Assembly: GCA_028678885.1 (NCBI GenBank)
Contig: JAJRCP010000074.1
Coordinates: forward strand, 1 to 8,805
Length of the DNA: 8,805 nucleotides
Direction: 5' to 3'
Source: Methanomicrobiales archaeon
GTDB lineage: Archaea; Halobacteriota; Methanomicrobia; Methanomicrobiales; JACTUA01
The position numbers were made by a program, and so were the translations under genes. Numbering within the stretch: the stretch's first letter is position 1; the number at the start of each line of letters is the position of its first letter. Of this stretch, positions 1 to 6,336 are shown one piece after another. A model generated the notes under the pieces. It did no database searches, was not told the DNA's origin, and worked only from the letters and a program-made list of their open reading frames with translations.

Positions 1-992
1 AGCCCCGCAGCGGCCAACCCGGTATTCCGGGACCGACCATATCGCAGACGGAACCCTCCCTTTCTCATGGGGTGGGCAAACACCGGTCTTCCCCCGATGA
101 TATCGCGCAGATATTTATCACGTGGTTGTATGCCCGTAACCTCTTCAGGCCCCTTTGCCGCCCCTGAAAGTTCCCCTAACCAGTCCCATCCATCAATACC
201 CAATTTCTTTACATGCTTGAGCACTTTGGGTGCCTTCAGGGCAATCCCTTCTGCAATAACGAGTGCCATTCCGCCGCGTATGCTGTTCGTCTCCACCCGT
301 TCAAGATTTCTATACCCACTTACTTCTTCGTCCTCCGTACCCTCTCCATCGACGCATACCGGGCACTTCGAGACAATGAGACGTATCTCTTTCTCGCTTG
401 GTAGGTACTGGAGATTATGGCGGGTGTTATACTGACGTATTTCTTCGATATACCGTTCAATCTCTTCCTGTCGGGGTTGATACTTGCCGATTTTCAAGGA
501 ACGACGGACGAAATCTCCCACTAGCACGGAGAGGGCCTGGGCAGTCCCACCGGCACTCCTGATGGGGCCCGCATAATAGATCTTCAGATATTCACTCCCG
601 TCATCATTCTTCCCGATGCCCACTTTTGCGATACCTTCTGTGGGCGCTGCTACCACACCCTCTGTGAGCATCGCCATTGCTGTCCGTATCGCATGCTCGA
701 GAATCTCCTCTCTCCTCTTCTCCCCGAAACGCCGTTGGATGAAATCCTCACTGATGATGAGGGCAGATTCCTCACGGGACATCACCGCTTCCCGCTCGCG
801 AATCGCGGTGGATACACCACGGATCATCAGTAGTGCCTCCACCCGGCCTGCAAGATCATTCGCAAGAGGTATCTCTATAGCCCGCTGAGGGTCACGTCCA
901 AGAGAGCGTGCATACTCGGCTGCCTTGATTACCCGCAACAGGTGCCCTTCGAGAAGGGAAAAATACTCCTGCATCGACGGCGAGAGTTCCAT
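1..992 (-). CDS. polC: DNA polymerase D (PolD) large subunit DP2, N-terminal part, cut by window edge
   Basis: This is the large, catalytic subunit of the archaeal family D replicative polymerase, which works with the small exonuclease subunit DP1 at the replication fork. The window holds residues 1-330 of a protein usually more than 1100 residues long; the gene continues past position 1. My translation has no stop. It shows family signatures: YYAGPIRSAGGTAQAL at residues 139-154, a CPVC metal-type motif at 210-213 followed by DGEGTEDEEVSG and LERVETNSIRGG, and RLRYGRSRNTG at 315-325. The catalytic aspartates lie further on, outside the window. ATG at 992 is chosen because MELSPSMQEYF is a typical start; a GTG two codons upstream is possible and an in-frame TGA precedes it. 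The ribosome site is weak (GAGTGAT). No intein is present in this part. It follows the HEAT gene after 53 nt. Confidence 0.96.
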   Translation of the reverse strand, partial: MELSPSMQEYFSLLEGHLLRVIKAAEYARSLGRDPQRAIEIPLANDLAGRVEALLMIRGVSTAIREREAVMSREESALIISEDFIQRRFGEKRREEILEHAIRTAMAMLTEGVVAAPTEGIAKVGIGKNDDGSEYLKIYYAGPIRSAGGTAQALSVLVGDFVRRSLKIGKYQPRQEEIERYIEEIRQYNTRHNLQYLPSEKEIRLIVSKCPVCVDGEGTEDEEVSGYRNLERVETNSIRGGMALVIAEGIALKAPKVLKHVKKLGIDGWDWLGELSGAAKGPEEVTGIQPRDKYLRDIIGGRPVFAHPMRKGGFRLRYGRSRNTGLAAAG

Positions 993-1016
993 TATCACTC
1001 AGATGGTCACGGGACG

Positions 1017-1022
1017 ATTTAA
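1017..1022 (-). promoter_or_regulatory. Possible TATA-like box upstream of polC
   Basis: The minus strand reads TTAAAT about 27 nt upstream of the polC ATG, in the 53-nt gap after the HEAT gene. This is the spacing expected for an archaeal TATA box driving a leaderless or short-leader transcript, so polC may have its own promoter besides read-through. It is a short match and could be chance. Confidence 0.2.
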
Positions 1023-1045
1023 CCTGTTGGATTCCAGGAAGCTTT

Positions 1046-1531
1046 TTACTCCTGCCGTGGTTGTATGCCTATGTGCAGGAGAGTATACTGGGCACACTGT
1101 CCAAGCATTCCGTCATTATCCTGGGATGCGGCCTTTAAAGCCTCTACGGCAAGTGCTCCGATCCTGCATAGGATCATCATCCCGTATCGCCGCAGTTTCG
1201 GGTCAGGCTCTCCCAGGAGAGAAATGATCTCCGCAATGGCAGGATTCTTCATCTCGGCAAGGGCTGCCGCCGCATAACGGCGTACCTCATCACGGGAATC
1301 TATATGAAGGAGGTCAAGGAGAGCACCTACTGCGGGTTCGCCAACCCTCGCAAGTGCTCTGGCCGCATACCACTTCGGTTCACTCTCCTTTTCTTCTTGG
1401 AGAAATTGGACGAGGGATTCTACTACTATCTTCCCCAGAGTGGCAAGTGCGTCTTCTGCCGCATGACGCATTTGGAGATCTGATGAACGGAGATCGGAAA
1501 GATATTTACTCAGATTTTGATTCCTCTTCAT
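1046..1531 (-). CDS. Small soluble HEAT-repeat protein
   Basis: This encodes a 161-residue all-helical protein made almost wholly of HEAT (PBS-lyase-like) repeats of about 31 residues. Repeats can be placed at roughly residues 7-35, 36-67, 68-98, 99-129 and 130-155, with typical features such as VRRYAAAALAEM and KWYAARALARVG. There is no signal peptide or membrane segment, so it is probably cytosolic. Such proteins usually act as protein-binding scaffolds, and the partner cannot be read from sequence. The start is uncertain. ATG at 1531 overlaps the end of mscS by 26 nt and begins just before the repeats. An earlier in-frame ATG at 1576 would add 15 unconserved-looking polar residues and overlap mscS by 71 nt. 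Neither has a good ribosome site; a GAGAG lies upstream of 1531. Position after DUF432-mscS suggests co-transcription and possibly coupled translation. Confidence 0.85.
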   Translation of the reverse strand: MKRNQNLSKYLSDLRSSDLQMRHAAEDALATLGKIVVESLVQFLQEEKESEPKWYAARALARVGEPAVGALLDLLHIDSRDEVRRYAAAALAEMKNPAIAEIISLLGEPDPKLRRYGMMILCRIGALAVEALKAASQDNDGMLGQCAQYTLLHIGIQPRQE

Positions 1532-2363
1532 GGTTTGGGGCTCTCTCTGGTGAGATAGATTCTTGTGATTTTTCATCTTTGAACCAGATAACGCGCTGTG
1601 GGAAAGGGAATTCGATCTTCGCCTTATCCAAAGCCTCTTTCATTCTCCACAATAGTTCATTTTTTACTCCTGTATATTCTGTGGAGGGGGTCCAGAACCG
1701 TACCACGATATTTACGCTATTCTCTCCAAGGGAGTCTACATAGATATTGGGTGCCGGGTTTTTCAGGGCATACGGGTTCGATGCCAGCACCCCCTCAATG
1801 ATCCCGGTTGCACGGGTGACGTCATCGCGATAGGAAATACCGATAGGATACAGGATTCTTCTCGCCACGTCCTCCACATAATTGGTGATAACGGAAGTAA
1901 AGACCTTCTCGTTTGGGAGTCGAATATAAGTCCCATCATAGGATCTCACAACCGTGGAGAGAAACCGGATGTCCTCCACATACCCTTCTATCTCTCCTAT
2001 TGCAATCTCATCTCCAATCTTGATAGGTCTCTCAATCACAAGAAAGATTCCGGATATGAGATTTGATACCACGCTCTGGCTGGCAAATCCAATTACGAGA
2101 CCAGCAAATCCCCCCGCCAGGAGAAGACCAGTGAGATCGATGCTCAGCAAGGGTAATACAGAGATGACAGCGAGAAAGATAATAGTGTACCTGACAACCT
2201 TTAAAAGTACTTCCAGTTCATGTTTCCGTATTTTATCAGAGAGCGCTTTCTTCAGGTTCAGATTGATGATCTGGATGACGATCGATGATATTCCGAGGAT
2301 AATTACAACAACGACCAGGTTCCAGAGAGTTACATCCCTGTAGATGACGGTATCGAGAATCAT
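1506..2363 (-). CDS. mscS: MscS-family small-conductance mechanosensitive channel
   Basis: This 285-residue membrane protein should open under membrane tension and release small solutes during hypo-osmotic shock. The layout is the minimal MscS type: TM1 near residues 12-33, TM2 near 54-75 and the Gly/Ala-rich pore helix TM3 at about 77-110 (LLLAGGFAGLVIGFASQS, then SGIFLVIERP). The beta domain follows at about 115-160 (IKIGDEIAIGEIEGYVEDI, then RLPNEKV), and the C-terminal alpha/beta cage domain ends near EFPFPQRVIWF (251-261). A charged tail of about 24 residues follows, encoded partly within the overlap with the downstream HEAT gene. The ATG at 2363 overlaps the DUF432 stop as ATGA, pointing to coupled translation in one operon. 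The family is secure; conductance and ion preference cannot be inferred. Confidence 0.95.
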   Translation of the reverse strand: MILDTVIYRDVTLWNLVVVVIILGISSIVIQIINLNLKKALSDKIRKHELEVLLKVVRYTIIFLAVISVLPLLSIDLTGLLLAGGFAGLVIGFASQSVVSNLISGIFLVIERPIKIGDEIAIGEIEGYVEDIRFLSTVVRSYDGTYIRLPNEKVFTSVITNYVEDVARRILYPIGISYRDDVTRATGIIEGVLASNPYALKNPAPNIYVDSLGENSVNIVVRFWTPSTEYTGVKNELLWRMKEALDKAKIEFPFPQRVIWFKDEKSQESISPERAPNHEEESKSE

Positions 2364-3103
2364 GAGTATCCCGCATCCATGAAGAATTTGTTTCCCTCTA
2401 CACCGCTCAACTGGCGAATTTTATTTACTCCGGCCAGCGTTAACTGTTTTGCTTTCAGGAGCTCGATAGATTTTTCCATCCCTGACTGAAACGAGGTCTC
2501 AAAAAAATTGGTCTCTGCCACGAGCGAGCTCTGGATAGACATTTGTGCATGGATTGCAACCATCCGATTGTCAAAGAATAGAACCATGCCGCGTCCATTG
2601 AATACTGCTCGGGATACCTCTGCAAAATCCCGTAGGGGATTATTTATGATCAGTTTGAGGACGCCTACCTTTCGATAATCGGTAGGAGGTACGTCCGAAA
2701 AAATCTTGCTTTTGTACCATTTCGTAATGACGCCTGTTTTGGGGGTTCCGTAGAGGGAGTATTTCGATGAGACAAATGAAAAGGTATCAAGAAGCTCTAT
2801 CGTGGATCCTGATTCGAGAAACACTCCAATTTCGATCGGGAAGGTTAGATAAGCGATCACTTTTGAAGTGGGTCCAACGAATATAGGATCAAAAGATATC
2901 TCCAGATATAACGAAATTTGTTTAGGTATAGTAATTGGTACTATCGGGTGAATTATGATCTGGTTGATATCTGAACCTATCAGCTTTTCTTTGCGGTCTC
3001 CCTGTAGATCCCGCATGTACAGTAAGAATCCATTCCTCTTCTCCACCTGTAAGGTGAGGTTGCCTTCTTTAATGGCCAGGGGAAAATTATACCTCCCGAA
3101 CAC
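2360..3103 (-). CDS. DUF432 family protein, partner gene of mscS
   Basis: This 247-residue protein matches DUF432, an archaeal family of unknown biochemical role. What I recognise is the start MFGRYNFPLAI, the central beta-rich region with IEIGVFLESG, and YSLYGTPKTGVITKWYKS, which matches the family pattern of a YG-P-GVI-YKS segment. I see no signal peptide and no clear membrane helix. The start codon is GTG at 3103; it is the only reasonable choice because an in-frame TAG lies two codons upstream, and the residues after it fit the family start. The ribosome site is poor, which would suit a leaderless transcript. The gene overlaps mscS by 4 nt (ATGA). From memory, DUF432 genes recur beside mscS in archaea, so a role in channel function or osmotic response is a guilt-by-association inference only. 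Confidence 0.85.
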   Translation of the reverse strand: MFGRYNFPLAIKEGNLTLQVEKRNGFLLYMRDLQGDRKEKLIGSDINQIIIHPIVPITIPKQISLYLEISFDPIFVGPTSKVIAYLTFPIEIGVFLESGSTIELLDTFSFVSSKYSLYGTPKTGVITKWYKSKIFSDVPPTDYRKVGVLKLIINNPLRDFAEVSRAVFNGRGMVLFFDNRMVAIHAQMSIQSSLVAETNFFETSFQSGMEKSIELLKAKQLTLAGVNKIRQLSGVEGNKFFMDAGYS

Positions 3104-3124
3104 ACCCTATCTTTGGATGACGAA

Positions 3125-3133
3125 AAGTTAAAT
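3125..3133 (-). promoter_or_regulatory. Possible TATA-like box upstream of the DUF432-mscS operon
   Basis: The minus strand reads ATTTAACTT centred about 26 nt upstream of the DUF432 GTG codon. That distance would place transcription start at or next to the start codon, in line with the missing ribosome site. The motif is only moderately like an archaeal TATA box. A second AT-rich candidate (TTATAT near 3242-3247) lies further upstream. Confidence 0.28.
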
Positions 3134-3139
3134 CATTTG

Positions 3140-3152
3140 GATTCAATGAATC
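3140..3152. repeat. 13-bp palindrome GATTCA-A-TGAATC, possible operator
   Basis: This is a perfect 6-bp inverted repeat around one central base, just upstream of the putative TATA box of the DUF432-mscS operon. The position suits a binding site for a dimeric regulator. No second copy was noticed in the window, so the functional reading is only inference. Confidence 0.3.
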
Positions 3153-3167
3153 AGTGGAACTTTGTTG

Positions 3168-3184
3168 CGGATTTTTCAAATCCG
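3168..3184. repeat. Inverted repeat (7-bp stem, 3-nt loop) between the membrane HEAT gene and DUF432
   Basis: CGGATTT at 3168-3174 pairs perfectly with AAATCCG at 3178-3184 across the loop TTC. It lies 106 nt after the stop codon of the membrane HEAT gene and upstream of the DUF432 promoter region. No T run follows on the minus strand, so it is not a classic terminator. It may be an mRNA 3' stem or an operator. The remainder of this 186-nt gap shows no gene. Confidence 0.35.
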
Positions 3185-3289
3185 AGTGCGGCGGAATTGC
3201 GGTCGTATGCAGATGGATTGGCCCTATTCAGAAAACAGGCGATATAACTTGACGAGACCTTTTCGGGATGCGGTCTGGGACTGTGGAGT

Positions 3290-4417
3290 TTATACATCAT
3301 TCCCTTCTCCATCCGTAACAGCGAATATCTTCCAGCGATTGAGAACCCGAATAGCAACCTCCTGAGCTGGAGTATCCTTCGAACCTTCGAGAATCTGATG
3401 AAGGGGTTTTACAGACTCACGACCCATATCTACAAAAGCCTCCTCCAACGCAGAGAGGACGATCGCATCTTTTTCCTTCTGCAGAGCATGGAGTAACAAT
3501 TCTGTCGCGGGTTTTCCGAGGAGACCAAGTGCCCGAACAGCTCCTGCACGGATGCGTTCGTCCTCCCTATTCAGTGCCTGAGAAAGAGAGATGAGAGCAG
3601 ATTCATGGAAACTGGCCAGGGCGATGATCGCTCTTTCTCGAACATACCGGTCTTCGTCCCTGAGAGCAATAATGAGTGCAGGAATCGCCTCAGCTGCTAT
3701 GGTATCACCAAGGGCTAATGCGGCACGCCAACGAATATCGGCTGTTGGATCCTGGAGGGCATCGATAAGGAATGGGACAGCTGGATCACCTATCTTCCCG
3801 AGTGCCTCGGCAGCTTTCCACCGCACTCCGCAATCTGGATCCCGCAATGCCTTAGCAAGACGATTCACCGAGCTAGGATCATGCAGGGTTCCTAATGCTT
3901 TCGCTGCCTGGTAACGAACCTCAGTATTCTGATGTTCGAGTGCTCGGATAAGTCCAGCCGTATCTCGCTTTTCCCACATCCGTTCGATGTCCATGTCCAT
4001 GCCCAGGGACATGCGGATCCCATCGAACGTACTCTGAATCCTAGATCGCGGGGAACGAATTCTCTGTGCATAGCTGGAAAGGTACTCTAGGGAAGCTCGG
4101 TCTTTCATCTGCATCCTGCCGGCTATATATCCTATGATGATTGCAACGGCAAGAAAACTTATACTGCGGGCTACCACAGAGATTTCCAGTATCCCTGTAC
4201 TCCCAAATTCAATACTCAGATGGAGTATCCCCAGATAAAGGGCGATAAATACTCCCTTGCTGGGATACCACAACCCCCCCAGCACGATCGGAATATAGAA
4301 GAGATAGGTATAGATGACACTGATATGGAGCAGAAATCCGACGTATATTGCAATGATGGTGCAGCCCACAAGGGTTCCTGCCAAGACGAGGATTCGGGGA
4401 AAGGAGGAAGGCGTCAT
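3290..4417 (-). CDS. Membrane-anchored HEAT-repeat protein with four-helix sensor-like N-terminus
   Basis: This 375-residue protein joins a membrane region to a HEAT-repeat solenoid. Four hydrophobic helices are visible at about residues 8-28, 33-51, 54-72 and 78-100. The segment YIPIVLGGLWYPSKG between helices 2 and 3 resembles the membrane regions of many methanogen sensor kinases. A basic linker (about 101-150) follows. About seven HEAT repeats then run from 153 to 362, for example VRYQAAKALGTLHDP, VRWKAAEALGKIGDP and IRWRAALALGD; the last two are degenerate. No kinase, PAS or other catalytic domain is present. I infer a membrane-bound scaffold whose solenoid faces the cytoplasm, possibly gated by the membrane domain. 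ATG at 4417 is the only in-frame ATG before an upstream stop at 4468. It shares an ATGA overlap with a doubtful 47-codon frame. It ends 186 nt before DUF432. Confidence 0.88.
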   Translation of the reverse strand: MTPSSFPRILVLAGTLVGCTIIAIYVGFLLHISVIYTYLFYIPIVLGGLWYPSKGVFIALYLGILHLSIEFGSTGILEISVVARSISFLAVAIIIGYIAGRMQMKDRASLEYLSSYAQRIRSPRSRIQSTFDGIRMSLGMDMDIERMWEKRDTAGLIRALEHQNTEVRYQAAKALGTLHDPSSVNRLAKALRDPDCGVRWKAAEALGKIGDPAVPFLIDALQDPTADIRWRAALALGDTIAAEAIPALIIALRDEDRYVRERAIIALASFHESALISLSQALNREDERIRAGAVRALGLLGKPATELLLHALQKEKDAIVLSALEEAFVDMGRESVKPLHQILEGSKDTPAQEVAIRVLNRWKIFAVTDGEGNDV

Positions 4418-4557
4418 ATGAGGAATATCAGTGAATAAGGGGTTGGGAGATCCACAGTAAAGACTTTATTGCACAGTTCAGGAAGGGTCCCTGGTATTCC
4501 AACCATCCAAATCCGCTGGCCCTGCGTGTTAGTGAACCTAGAAAAAAAATTTATCAT
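4414..4557 (-). CDS. Doubtful 47-residue ORF overlapping the membrane HEAT gene by ATGA
   Basis: A minus-strand frame from ATG at 4557 encodes 47 residues beginning MINFFSRFTNTQG and containing IWMVGIPGTLPELCNK, and ends in a TGA that overlaps the ATG of the membrane HEAT gene. The overlap and the protein-like composition are suggestive. Against it, an eight-T run crosses its first codons, there is no clear ribosome site, and the length is well within chance. I do not recognise any family. It could be a small gene, a leader ORF coupled to the HEAT gene, or part of a decayed gene. Confidence 0.2.
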   Translation of the reverse strand: MINFFSRFTNTQGQRIWMVGIPGTLPELCNKVFTVDLPTPYSLIFLI

Positions 4558-4588
4558 TTTATCCAAAATCCAACTCCATCATGCCGAT

Positions 4589-4752
4589 TCAGAGGTGATC
4601 GGGATCTGCTAAGGATTCTTCAAACCATATCGGACCACTACTTATCATGGTACCGAAATGACCCGTGCCATCGACCGACAGAAAATCTCTAGGGACCACC
4701 GGATGGCCTGGATTAGGGTCCAGGTACTTAAAAAGATCTTTTGGAATGGCAT
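4589..4752 (-). pseudogene. Possible broken small gene, frameshifted near its start
   Basis: From ATG at 4752 the minus strand reads MPFQK and then drifts out of frame. The neighbouring frame continues as KDLFKYLDPNPGHPVVPRD and SVDGTGHFGTMISSGP up to a TGA at 4589-4591. Adding one A to the AAAA run at about 4739-4742 would join them into a 54-residue ORF starting with ATG. Many codons in the second frame start with G, as real coding frames tend to. No family is recognised and no ribosome site is seen. It may be a decayed gene, a real gene with a sequencing error, or chance. Confidence 0.3.
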
Positions 4753-4767
4753 TACAAGGGAAGGAAG

Positions 4768-4801
4768 AAAAAAATGAAAAAGATCACCATACTAAAAAAA
4801 A
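4768..4801 (-). terminator. Cluster of poly-T runs, likely archaeal terminator
   Basis: On the minus strand this stretch carries an eight-T run (4794-4801), a five-T run (4777-4781) and a seven-T run (4768-4774). Archaeal RNA polymerase terminates mainly at U-rich tracts, so this would end transcription from the aconitase X operon or from any gene in the gap. A further eight-T run lies at 4542-4549. Confidence 0.4.
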
Positions 4802-5025
4802 TCTGACCGGAATATTAATCCAAATCCTTGAATGACTGGTAATGCGAAGCTTTCCACTGCGATAATATTTGGTATATTTTCCGGAATGAGCATACCTCCC
4901 GCATGGAGGAGATCAAGGAATGCACTGTGTATCTGGGTCTCTACCATGACGGGACCGATTTCTGCAGCGAGAGCTGAGCAGATTGTGTGGATGGAAGAAT
5001 CGTATAGAACAGGTAGATCTACCAA
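4792..5025 (-). CDS. Doubtful 77-residue ORF in the large intergenic gap
   Basis: A minus-strand frame from a TTG at 5025 encodes 77 residues, including ALAAEIGPVMVETQIH and NIPNIIAVESFALPVIQGFG. The open frame extends further up to a TGA near 5074 without an ATG. About a third of codons begin with G, as in real genes. There is no ribosome site at the TTG, and a seven-T run sits just upstream of it. The end shows a faint likeness to the C-terminal part of the DUF126 dehydratase small subunit, but the conserved DUF126 segments are missing and I do not assign it. It could be a fragment of a decayed gene or chance. Confidence 0.2.
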   Translation of the reverse strand: MVDLPVLYDSSIHTICSALAAEIGPVMVETQIHSAFLDLLHAGGMLIPENIPNIIAVESFALPVIQGFGLIFRSDFF

Positions 5026-5029
5026 ATGG

Positions 5030-5036
5030 AAAAAAA
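5030..5036 (-). terminator. Seven-T run downstream of aconitase X
   Basis: This is the first poly-T run on the minus strand after the aconitase X stop codon (131 nt downstream), and so the earliest likely termination point for that operon. It acts as a candidate only through base composition; no stem lies directly before it. Confidence 0.3.
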
Positions 5037-5134
5037 TTAAGTTATGACTTAGACGAATTCTAAGATCTCTGTATCATTTTTGGGAATGGATGAGGATTCT
5101 CGATAACGTAATGTAGTGGTCGTAAGAGAGAATA

Positions 5135-5150
5135 TCTCCTTATCAGGAGA
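5135..5150. repeat. Hairpin (6-bp stem, 4-nt loop) just after the aconitase X gene
   Basis: TCTCCT at 5135-5140 pairs with AGGAGA at 5145-5150. It lies 17 nt past the aconitase X stop codon, where it could protect the 3' end of the mRNA or help termination. There is no T run immediately after it on the minus strand. Confidence 0.35.
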
Positions 5151-5167
5151 AAATCAGCATGACACAG

Positions 5168-6334
5168 TTAAGATGTCGCGACTCGGATACACTCTTTTCG
5201 CGTACCGATTCGTGCAAGCACCCCACACATATCGGGCACATACGCAAAAGCTTTCCCACTGTCAACCATGACCGTCCGGTATCGTTCCATGATGGGGGAG
5301 ACCACCATGCAGGTGTCAGGGACTACTTTCGCTCCCGATCGTGTAATTTTCTCCACCGCTGCATGATGCGTGTGCAAGACCCGGTCGGAAGAGAACACAA
5401 AGAGGGGTTTTTTCACTTTTTTTCCATCAAGAGAAGAGGCAATTTCCTCCAGCTCAATAGCAGAACAATGAGGGCAGCCGATGGCCACAGCATCAACATC
5501 CATTTCTTGGAAGAGTGCGTCGACTTCATGTGCCTCGATAACAATTTCTTCTAGTCCCGTACGCATAAACTTGAAGATCCGCGCTTCCGGGGTCAGGCCT
5601 TCTATATGGAAGAGGCTCACTGTCCCGGTTGCGGCCATCGCCGCACCAAGAGCCTTCAAATCATCCCGTCGAGGACGTATTCCTGAAAAGAGTGGGATAC
5701 GATTTTCGACTCGTTTTCCCGCGATGTAACCGATCGCGCCATACACATCCCCCCGATTCTTTAGAGTACATGCACCATCCAACGTTACCATTACATCTGG
5801 CTTTCGGTTTGCTAGAAGATGGAGGCCATATTCGGGGGTTTTCCCGATGATCGCCGCAGCAAGAGCCCCCGGCCCACCCTCACGGTTGGTTCTAGCACCT
5901 ATAACAGAGTTCGCATACACCACCGCAGAGGACTCGGCCCAGGCAAGATGATCCCCGTAATGAGTGAGCTGAAGATAGTAGGGAGTACAGGTACACTCCA
6001 TCTTTACGCCCAGCTGCCTGTATGCATTTATGATCGCCTGCTGCCGCTCCGCAAAATCCCTGCTGATTCCCAGTTCATCCCAGGTCTCCCGCGGCATGCC
6101 AATTGGATTCAATACTGTAGGCACCGCCACTTTCGCATGGAGACTCTCGAGCCAGCGGAGCCCCCATTCTCCGATAGTTTTGTAGGATGCGCCGCTCACC
6201 TGGGCACTCGCAATAGGGATGAGCTTGTCTGCACCAAACACCTTGCCTAATGCTACGAGGATCTCCATCATTTTCTGACGAGTCTCTCCATATCCTCCTT
6301 GGAGGATCTTTTCATCCTCCAAATCGAGCTGCAT
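5168..6334 (-). CDS. Phosphomevalonate dehydratase large subunit (aconitase X catalytic subunit)
   Basis: This 388-residue protein matches the aconitase X catalytic domain. In archaea the two-subunit enzyme is an iron-sulfur dehydratase turning (R)-5-phosphomevalonate into trans-anhydromevalonate 5-phosphate. Visible hallmarks, numbered from ATG 6334, are QGGYGETRQKMMEILVALG near the start, ECTCTPYY at 113-120, GDHLAWAESSAVVYANS from 127 followed by GARTNREGGPGA, GCPHCS at 286-291 and DTCMV at 340-344. The cysteines in the last three Cys motifs are the expected [4Fe-4S] ligands. ATG at 6334 is preferred: it lies 2 nt after the UbiD stop, has GTGGAT upstream and fits the family start. A GTG at 6346 would add four residues and overlap UbiD. 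Length fits a lone large subunit, so a separate DUF126 small subunit is needed, and none is recognised in the window. Confidence 0.93.
   Translation of the reverse strand: MQLDLEDEKILQGGYGETRQKMMEILVALGKVFGADKLIPIASAQVSGASYKTIGEWGLRWLESLHAKVAVPTVLNPIGMPRETWDELGISRDFAERQQAIINAYRQLGVKMECTCTPYYLQLTHYGDHLAWAESSAVVYANSVIGARTNREGGPGALAAAIIGKTPEYGLHLLANRKPDVMVTLDGACTLKNRGDVYGAIGYIAGKRVENRIPLFSGIRPRRDDLKALGAAMAATGTVSLFHIEGLTPEARIFKFMRTGLEEIVIEAHEVDALFQEMDVDAVAIGCPHCSAIELEEIASSLDGKKVKKPLFVFSSDRVLHTHHAAVEKITRSGAKVVPDTCMVVSPIMERYRTVMVDSGKAFAYVPDMCGVLARIGTRKECIRVATS
6292..6320 (-). promoter_or_regulatory. Triple alternating repeat in the first codons of aconitase X, possible bistable hairpin
   Basis: On the minus strand GGAGGAT (6320-6314), ATCCTCC (6307-6301) and GGAGGAT (6298-6292) follow one another, spaced by 6 nt and 2 nt. 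The middle copy is complementary to both outer copies, so the mRNA could form either of two exclusive stems within codons 5-15. The outer copies resemble Shine-Dalgarno sequences. A role in translation control is inference; it encodes LEDEKILQGGY and could be chance codon use. Confidence 0.35.
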
Positions 6335-6336
6335 AA

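Noticed and set aside
67..435. Plus-strand open frame of 122 codons
   Set aside because: It lies wholly antisense to the well-conserved PolD DP2 sequence; its translation has no recognisable family and is rich in Ser, Pro and Arg as antisense frames often are.
1..992. Intein in polC
   Set aside because: PolD DP2 genes can carry inteins, but the visible 330 residues run without interruption and lack splice-junction motifs.
3151..3357. Minus-strand 68-codon frame across the gap before DUF432
   Set aside because: About a third of it overlaps the end of the membrane HEAT gene in another frame, it contains the 3168-3184 hairpin, and it shows no family features.
4693..4721. Inverted repeat GGACC / GGTCC as an RNA gene
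   Set aside because: Only five base pairs with a 19-nt loop; no tRNA, box C/D or other known RNA architecture could be built around it.
4792..5025. Reading the 77-residue frame as the missing DUF126 small subunit
   Set aside because: Only a loose pattern near the end (hydrophobic run, then PVI and G residues) is alike; the conserved DUF126 N-terminal segments are absent from all three minus frames upstream.
4832..5047. Plus-strand 71-codon frame in the large gap
   Set aside because: Composition (many Arg, Trp, Ser and Met) looks antisense, no ribosome site was seen, and all real genes in the window are on the minus strand.
5159..6250. Plus-strand open frames of 131, 82, 73 and 143 codons
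   Set aside because: All are antisense shadows of the aconitase X gene, which has clear catalytic motifs on the other strand.
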